Below, one piece after another: positions 5,804 through 9,870 of a stretch of 9,870 nt of DNA. Within the stretch, counting starts at the first letter, position 1, and every line of letters starts with the position of its first letter. The DNA is from Lachnospiraceae bacterium (GTDB lineage: Bacteria > Bacillota > Clostridia > Lachnospirales > Lachnospiraceae). The notes beneath the pieces are model-generated. The model had not been told where the DNA came from. It made no database searches and saw only the letters and a program-made list of their open reading frames with translations. The translations under genes were made by a program, and so were the position numbers. Where the stretch lies: positions 1 through 9,870 of the forward strand of contig CAAGPW010000223.1 in NCBI GenBank assembly GCA_900771955.1, read 5' to 3'.

Positions 5804-7395
5804 TACGGCTTTCGCAGGTCAAAGTGTCGCTTGGACATGAGACCGGAGATATCAAAAGAAAATGTGCAAAAATGCTTCGGATCGCACCGGAGGATATTGA
5901 AGAGATGCGCATTATAAGAAAATCAATCGATGCACGGAAGAAACAGGAGATTGCTTATGTATACACCGTCGATCTTCGGATAAAACAGGACGAAAAAAGG
6001 GTTCTTTCCCACGTAAAGGGCATTTCAGCGGCTGTCGCTGCCGATAAACAATATCAATTTCCGGATATGGGAACAGAGCCGCTTTCACACAGACCGGTTG
6101 TGATCGGACTTGGACCGGCCGGGCTTTTCTGCGCCTATGCACTTGCCCGGCACGGTTATGCACCGATTGTTTTTGAGCGGGGGAAAAGTGTGGAGGAACG
6201 CACAAAAGATGTGCTTCGTTTCTGGGAGAGTGGGGTGCTTGATCCGGGCTCCAATGTGCAGTTTGGCGAAGGCGGTGCAGGAGCGTTTTCCGATGGAAAG
6301 TTAAACACGATGGTAAAGGATGTGCTCGGACGCAACCGCAGAGTGCTTGAACTTTTTGTGGAGGCAGGGGCACCTTCTGAGATTCTGTATGACAGCAAAC
6401 CGCACATCGGCACGGATGTACTGGTGGATGTGGTCGCAAATCTGCGGAATGAGATTATCCGTCTTGGCGGGGAAGTTCACTTTGAATCTGAAGTGACAGA
6501 TTTTGAAACGGAGAACGGAAAACTCACCGCCATCACCGTAAATGGGAAAAAGCAGTACCGGACTGACATGGCGGTGCTTGCGATCGGACACAGCGCGAGA
6601 AACACGTTCGCCTTGCTTGAGAAAAAAGAGCTGGACATGGAGGCAAAAGCATTTGCAGTCGGTTTCCGCGTAGAGCATCCACAGGAAATGATAAACCATG
6701 CGCAGTACGGGGATGCTGATATGCGTTTCCTTCCGACTGCTCCTTACAAGCTGACGGCACAGGCTAAGGCCGGGCGTGGCGTCTATTCCTTTTGTATGTG
6801 CCCGGGCGGCTTTGTGGTGAATGCATCTTCTGAGGAAAAACGTCTTGCAGTAAACGGAATGAGTTATTATAAAAGAGACAGCAACAATGCAAACAGTGCG
6901 ATCATTGTCGCTGTAACTCCGGTGGATTTTCCGGGAGACGGAGCTTTAGCCGGTGTGGAATTCCAGCGGAAGCTTGAAGAAAAGGCATACGCGCTTGGAA
7001 ATGGAAAAATACCCCAGCAGCTTTTGGGTGATTATAAAGAAAACCGGAAATCCGAATCCTATGGGGAATTCGCGAGCTGTGCAAAAGGACAGACGGCATT
7101 TGCCAATCTGCGTGGACTGTTTCAGAAAGATGTGGAACAGGCGTTTTTGGAAGGGATGGAGTGCTTCGGACGAAAACTGCATGGCTTTGACCGTGCGGAT
7201 GCGATCCTTTCCGGTGTGGAGAGCCGGACTTCATCGCCGGTGCGCATTACAAGAGATACATTGTTTGAAAGTAATATAAAAGGAATCTATCCCTGTGGAG
7301 AGGGAGCCGGATATGCGGGCGGCATTATGTCTGCTGCGATGGATGGACTGAAGGTCGCGGAAGCAGTTGCAGGCAGATACCACCCGGAATTTTGA
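5800..7395 (+). CDS. COG2509-type FAD-dependent oxidoreductase of unknown substrate
   Basis: This is a 531-residue protein. Residues 1-98 form a separate N-terminal domain typical of the family (IRLSQVKVSLGHE, then RKSIDARKKQEIAYVYTVDL). The FAD Rossmann motif follows as VVIGLGPAGLFCAYALARHG with GLGPAG at 103-108. The second hallmark, FGEGGAGAFSDGKLNT, lies at 155-170, and the C-terminal FAD-contact block CGEGAGYAGGIMSAAMDGL begins at 499. Length and domain order are normal. Members are annotated only as FAD-dependent dehydrogenases; no substrate or partner is established to my knowledge. ATG 5800 is chosen because of the ribosome binding site and because the next in-frame upstream starts would lie within the preceding gene. 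The ATGA overlap with the HI0933-type gene means the two are likely made in fixed ratio. mutS starts 23 nt downstream and is probably on the same transcript. Confidence 0.88.
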   Translation: MIRLSQVKVSLGHETGDIKRKCAKMLRIAPEDIEEMRIIRKSIDARKKQEIAYVYTVDLRIKQDEKRVLSHVKGISAAVAADKQYQFPDMGTEPLSHRPVVIGLGPAGLFCAYALARHGYAPIVFERGKSVEERTKDVLRFWESGVLDPGSNVQFGEGGAGAFSDGKLNTMVKDVLGRNRRVLELFVEAGAPSEILYDSKPHIGTDVLVDVVANLRNEIIRLGGEVHFESEVTDFETENGKLTAITVNGKKQYRTDMAVLAIGHSARNTFALLEKKELDMEAKAFAVGFRVEHPQEMINHAQYGDADMRFLPTAPYKLTAQAKAGRGVYSFCMCPGGFVVNASSEEKRLAVNGMSYYKRDSNNANSAIIVAVTPVDFPGDGALAGVEFQRKLEEKAYALGNGKIPQQLLGDYKENRKSESYGEFASCAKGQTAFANLRGLFQKDVEQAFLEGMECFGRKLHGFDRADAILSGVESRTSSPVRITRDTLFESNIKGIYPCGEGAGYAGGIMSAAMDGLKVAEAVAGRYHPEF

Positions 7396-7418
7396 TTGTT
7401 CAGGAAGGAAGTAAAAAA

Positions 7419-9870
7419 GTGGCAGAATTTACACCGATGATGCAGCATTATTTAAAAACAAAAGAGGAAAATAAAGATTGCATCCTGTTTTACCGTCTTG
7501 GAGATTTTTATGAGATGTTTTTTGAGGATGCCAAAATCGTATCAAAAGAACTGGAGCTTACACTGACTGGAAAAAGCTGTGGTATGGAAGAACGGGCGCC
7601 GATGTGCGGAATCCCCTATCATGCGGTGGACAGTTATTTAAACCGGCTGGTGAAAAAGGGCTATAAAGTAGCAATCTGTGAACAGGTGGAAGATCCGAAG
7701 CTTGCAAAAGGAATGGTAAAGCGCGAAGTCACAAGGATCGTTACACCGGGAACCAATATTGACGCGCAGGCGTTAGATGAGACAAAAAACAATTATCTGA
7801 TGTGTATTGTTTATATGGCGGATAAATATGGTGTTTCCACCGCGGATATCACAACGGGCGACTATTACGTGACGGAAGTGGAAACAGAGCGGAAACTGAT
7901 GGATGAGGTCAATAAATTTTCCCCGTCTGAGATTATCTGCAATGAACCGTTTTATATGAGCGGTGTGGATATTGATGATATGCGAAACCGTCTCGGTATA
8001 TCGGTGTCTGCACTGGAATCATGGTATTTTGCGGACGAGCAGGCAAGACGGACACTGCTCGATCACTTTAAAGTGGCGTCTCTTGAGGGACTTGGCCTAA
8101 ATGACTATGACTGTGGTGTGATAGCTTCCGGCGCACTGCTTACCTATCTTTATGAGACACAGAAAAATTCTCTGGATAATCTGACTGCCATTCATCCGTA
8201 TTCCACCGGAAAATTTATGATCATCGACAGTTCGACCAGAAGAAATCTGGAACTGGTAGAGACACTGCGGGAAAAACAAAAGCGTGGCTCGCTGCTCTGG
8301 GTGCTGGACAAGACGCGGACTGCGATGGGCGCACGTATGCTGCGTTCCTTTGTGGAGCAACCGCTCATTGACCGGGCAGAGATTGAAGGGCGCTACGATG
8401 CAGTGGCAGAATTAAACAAAAACGCCATTACCAGAGAAGAAATCCGGGAATATCTGAATCCGGTCTACGATCTGGAGCGTCTTGTTACCCGTGTGACGTA
8501 TCAGACGGCGAGTCCGAGAGATCTGATCTCATTTAAAAACTCAATCCGGATGCTTCCGCCGATCCGGACACTGCTTGGCGATTTCACCTCAGATGAATTA
8601 AAAACTCTCAACGAAAATATGGATACGCTTGATGATATCTTTGCACTGATCGATGCGGCAATCGACGAGGAACCGCCGCTTACCGTGCGGGAAGGCGGTA
8701 TTTTAAAGGAAGGCTACAACGAAGAAGTTGACCGTCTTCGCAAGGCAAAAACCGACGGAAAATCCTGGCTTGCCGAACTGGAGGCAAAAGAGCGCGAAAA
8801 AACCGGGATCAAAAACCTGAAAATCAAATACAATAAAGTTTTCGGCTACTATCTTGAGGTGACAAATTCCTATAAGGATCAGGTGCCGGATTACTATATG
8901 CGCAAACAGACACTCACAAATGCAGAACGGTATATCACGCCGGAACTAAAAGAAATGGAAGATACGATCCTTGGTGCGGAAGACCGGCTGGTACAGTTGG
9001 AATATGAGCTGTTCCGAGAGATCCGTGACAGGATCGCTGCGGAAGTCGTGCGTATCCAGAGAACGGCAAAGGCAGTTGCAAAGCTGGATGTTTTTGCATC
9101 ACTGGCGCTGGTTGCCGAACAGAACAATTACTGTCGACCAAAGCTGAATGAAAACGGAACGATCGATATCAAGGACGGCAGGCATCCGGTTGTGGAAAAG
9201 ATGATAAAGAACGATATGTTTATTGCAAATGATACTTATCTGGATAACGGCAGCAATCGGATTGCCATTATCACCGGCCCGAATATGGCAGGAAAGTCCA
9301 CCTATATGCGGCAGACTGCACTGATCGTATTGATGGCGCAGATCGGCAGCTTCGTCCCGGCGAAATCTGCAAAGATCGGGATCGTCGACCGTATTTTTAC
9401 TCGTGTCGGGGCATCGGATGATCTTGCAAGCGGACAAAGCACCTTTATGGTGGAAATGACAGAGGTCGCAAACATTTTAAGAAACGCGACTGCAAACAGC
9501 CTTTTAGTGTTAGATGAGATTGGACGTGGAACCAGTACTTTTGACGGACTCAGTATTGCATGGGCGGTCGTGGAGCACATCAGCAATCCAAAGCTGCTTG
9601 GGGCAAAGACACTGTTTGCAACACATTATCATGAACTGACCGAGCTTGAGGGAAAGCTGGACAATGTACATAATTACTGTATCGCCGTTAAAGAAAACGG
9701 TGATGATATTGTATTTTTGCGTAAGATCGTGCAGGGCGGCGCGGATAAAAGCTATGGTATCCAGGTCGCAAAGCTTGCGGGCGTTCCGGATTCCGTGATC
9801 GAACGCGCAAAGCAGATCGTGGAGGAACTGGTCGCAAATGATATCAGTGAGACTGTAAAAAATATCCAGG
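7419..9870 (+). CDS. mutS: DNA mismatch repair protein MutS (3' truncated by the window)
   Basis: The protein recognises mismatched bases and small loops in duplex DNA and, after ATP binding, recruits MutL. I read the frame through without a stop: 817 codons are present, and the last several dozen residues lie beyond the edge. The mismatch-reading motif GDFYEMF has Phe30 and Glu32, the wedge and hydrogen-bonding residues. The Walker A motif GPNMAGKST is at 620-628, followed by FMVEMTEVANIL, Walker B LLVLDEIGRGTST with Asp699-Glu700, and the switch ATHYHEL with His736, so the ATPase looks intact. The start is GTG 7419 with AGGAAGGAAG at 7402-7411 about 8 nt upstream; ATG 7437 would cut into the conserved N-terminus. 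It follows the second flavoprotein by 23 nt with no terminator between, so it is likely transcribed with it. mutL often follows mutS but is outside the window. Confidence 0.98.
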   Translation, partial: MAEFTPMMQHYLKTKEENKDCILFYRLGDFYEMFFEDAKIVSKELELTLTGKSCGMEERAPMCGIPYHAVDSYLNRLVKKGYKVAICEQVEDPKLAKGMVKREVTRIVTPGTNIDAQALDETKNNYLMCIVYMADKYGVSTADITTGDYYVTEVETERKLMDEVNKFSPSEIICNEPFYMSGVDIDDMRNRLGISVSALESWYFADEQARRTLLDHFKVASLEGLGLNDYDCGVIASGALLTYLYETQKNSLDNLTAIHPYSTGKFMIIDSSTRRNLELVETLREKQKRGSLLWVLDKTRTAMGARMLRSFVEQPLIDRAEIEGRYDAVAELNKNAITREEIREYLNPVYDLERLVTRVTYQTASPRDLISFKNSIRMLPPIRTLLGDFTSDELKTLNENMDTLDDIFALIDAAIDEEPPLTVREGGILKEGYNEEVDRLRKAKTDGKSWLAELEAKEREKTGIKNLKIKYNKVFGYYLEVTNSYKDQVPDYYMRKQTLTNAERYITPELKEMEDTILGAEDRLVQLEYELFREIRDRIAAEVVRIQRTAKAVAKLDVFASLALVAEQNNYCRPKLNENGTIDIKDGRHPVVEKMIKNDMFIANDTYLDNGSNRIAIITGPNMAGKSTYMRQTALIVLMAQIGSFVPAKSAKIGIVDRIFTRVGASDDLASGQSTFMVEMTEVANILRNATANSLLVLDEIGRGTSTFDGLSIAWAVVEHISNPKLLGAKTLFATHYHELTELEGKLDNVHNYCIAVKENGDDIVFLRKIVQGGADKSYGIQVAKLAGVPDSVIERAKQIVEELVANDISETVKNIQ

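Noticed and set aside
5912..6439. Minus-strand open frame of 175 codons opposite the second flavoprotein
   Set aside because: It is Pro/His/Arg/Cys-rich, with no plausible ribosome binding site or domain, and is antisense to a clear FAD-binding protein.
1..9870. Mobile element, CRISPR array, toxin-antitoxin or defence genes
   Set aside because: I saw no transposase or recombinase motifs, terminal repeats, regularly spaced repeats or small paired toxin-like genes; all intergenic gaps are short and codon use is even.

Overview
The window looks like ordinary chromosome from a Gram-positive anaerobe of the Clostridia, most likely Lachnospiraceae. This rests on the strong purine-rich ribosome binding sites, frequent TTG/GTG starts, the gene families present (YerB-type DUF3048 lipoprotein, YtgP/MurJ-type flippase, a BofC-like small protein, HI0933-family flavoprotein), and moderate GC with uniform codon use. 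The genus assignment is inference. All genes lie on the + strand, and I see no mobile element, CRISPR array, tRNA or rRNA.

Left block (1-4378): a 5'-truncated gene encodes the C-terminal HD-like domain of a PgpH/YqfF-type membrane protein. It overlaps by 4 nt with ybeY (16S rRNA maturation endonuclease). Then follow a DUF3048 lipoprotein, a lipid-linked-saccharide flippase of the MurJ/SpoVB superfamily, and a small single-pass membrane protein with a BofC-C-like extracytoplasmic domain. Gaps are short (13 to 52 nt) and lack terminators, so this reads as one operon with a cell-envelope flavour. It closes at a good intrinsic terminator (4428-4470).

Right block (about 4480-9870): after the terminator and candidate promoters come an HI0933-family flavoprotein, a second flavoprotein of the COG2509 type translationally coupled by an ATGA overlap, and, 23 nt later, mutS, which runs off the right edge with about 817 codons present. 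This looks like a second operon. Its two oxidoreductases have no assigned substrate.

The points most worth a second look are four. The PgpH-like HD domain has lost nearly all of its metal ligands. A long inverted repeat brackets the ribosome binding site and start codon of the BofC-like gene. An extended -10 promoter abuts the terminator hairpin between the two operons. The two uncharacterised flavoproteins are coupled to each other and sit directly ahead of mutS. No gene-free stretch exceeds about 160 bases, and I see no convincing new multi-gene system here.
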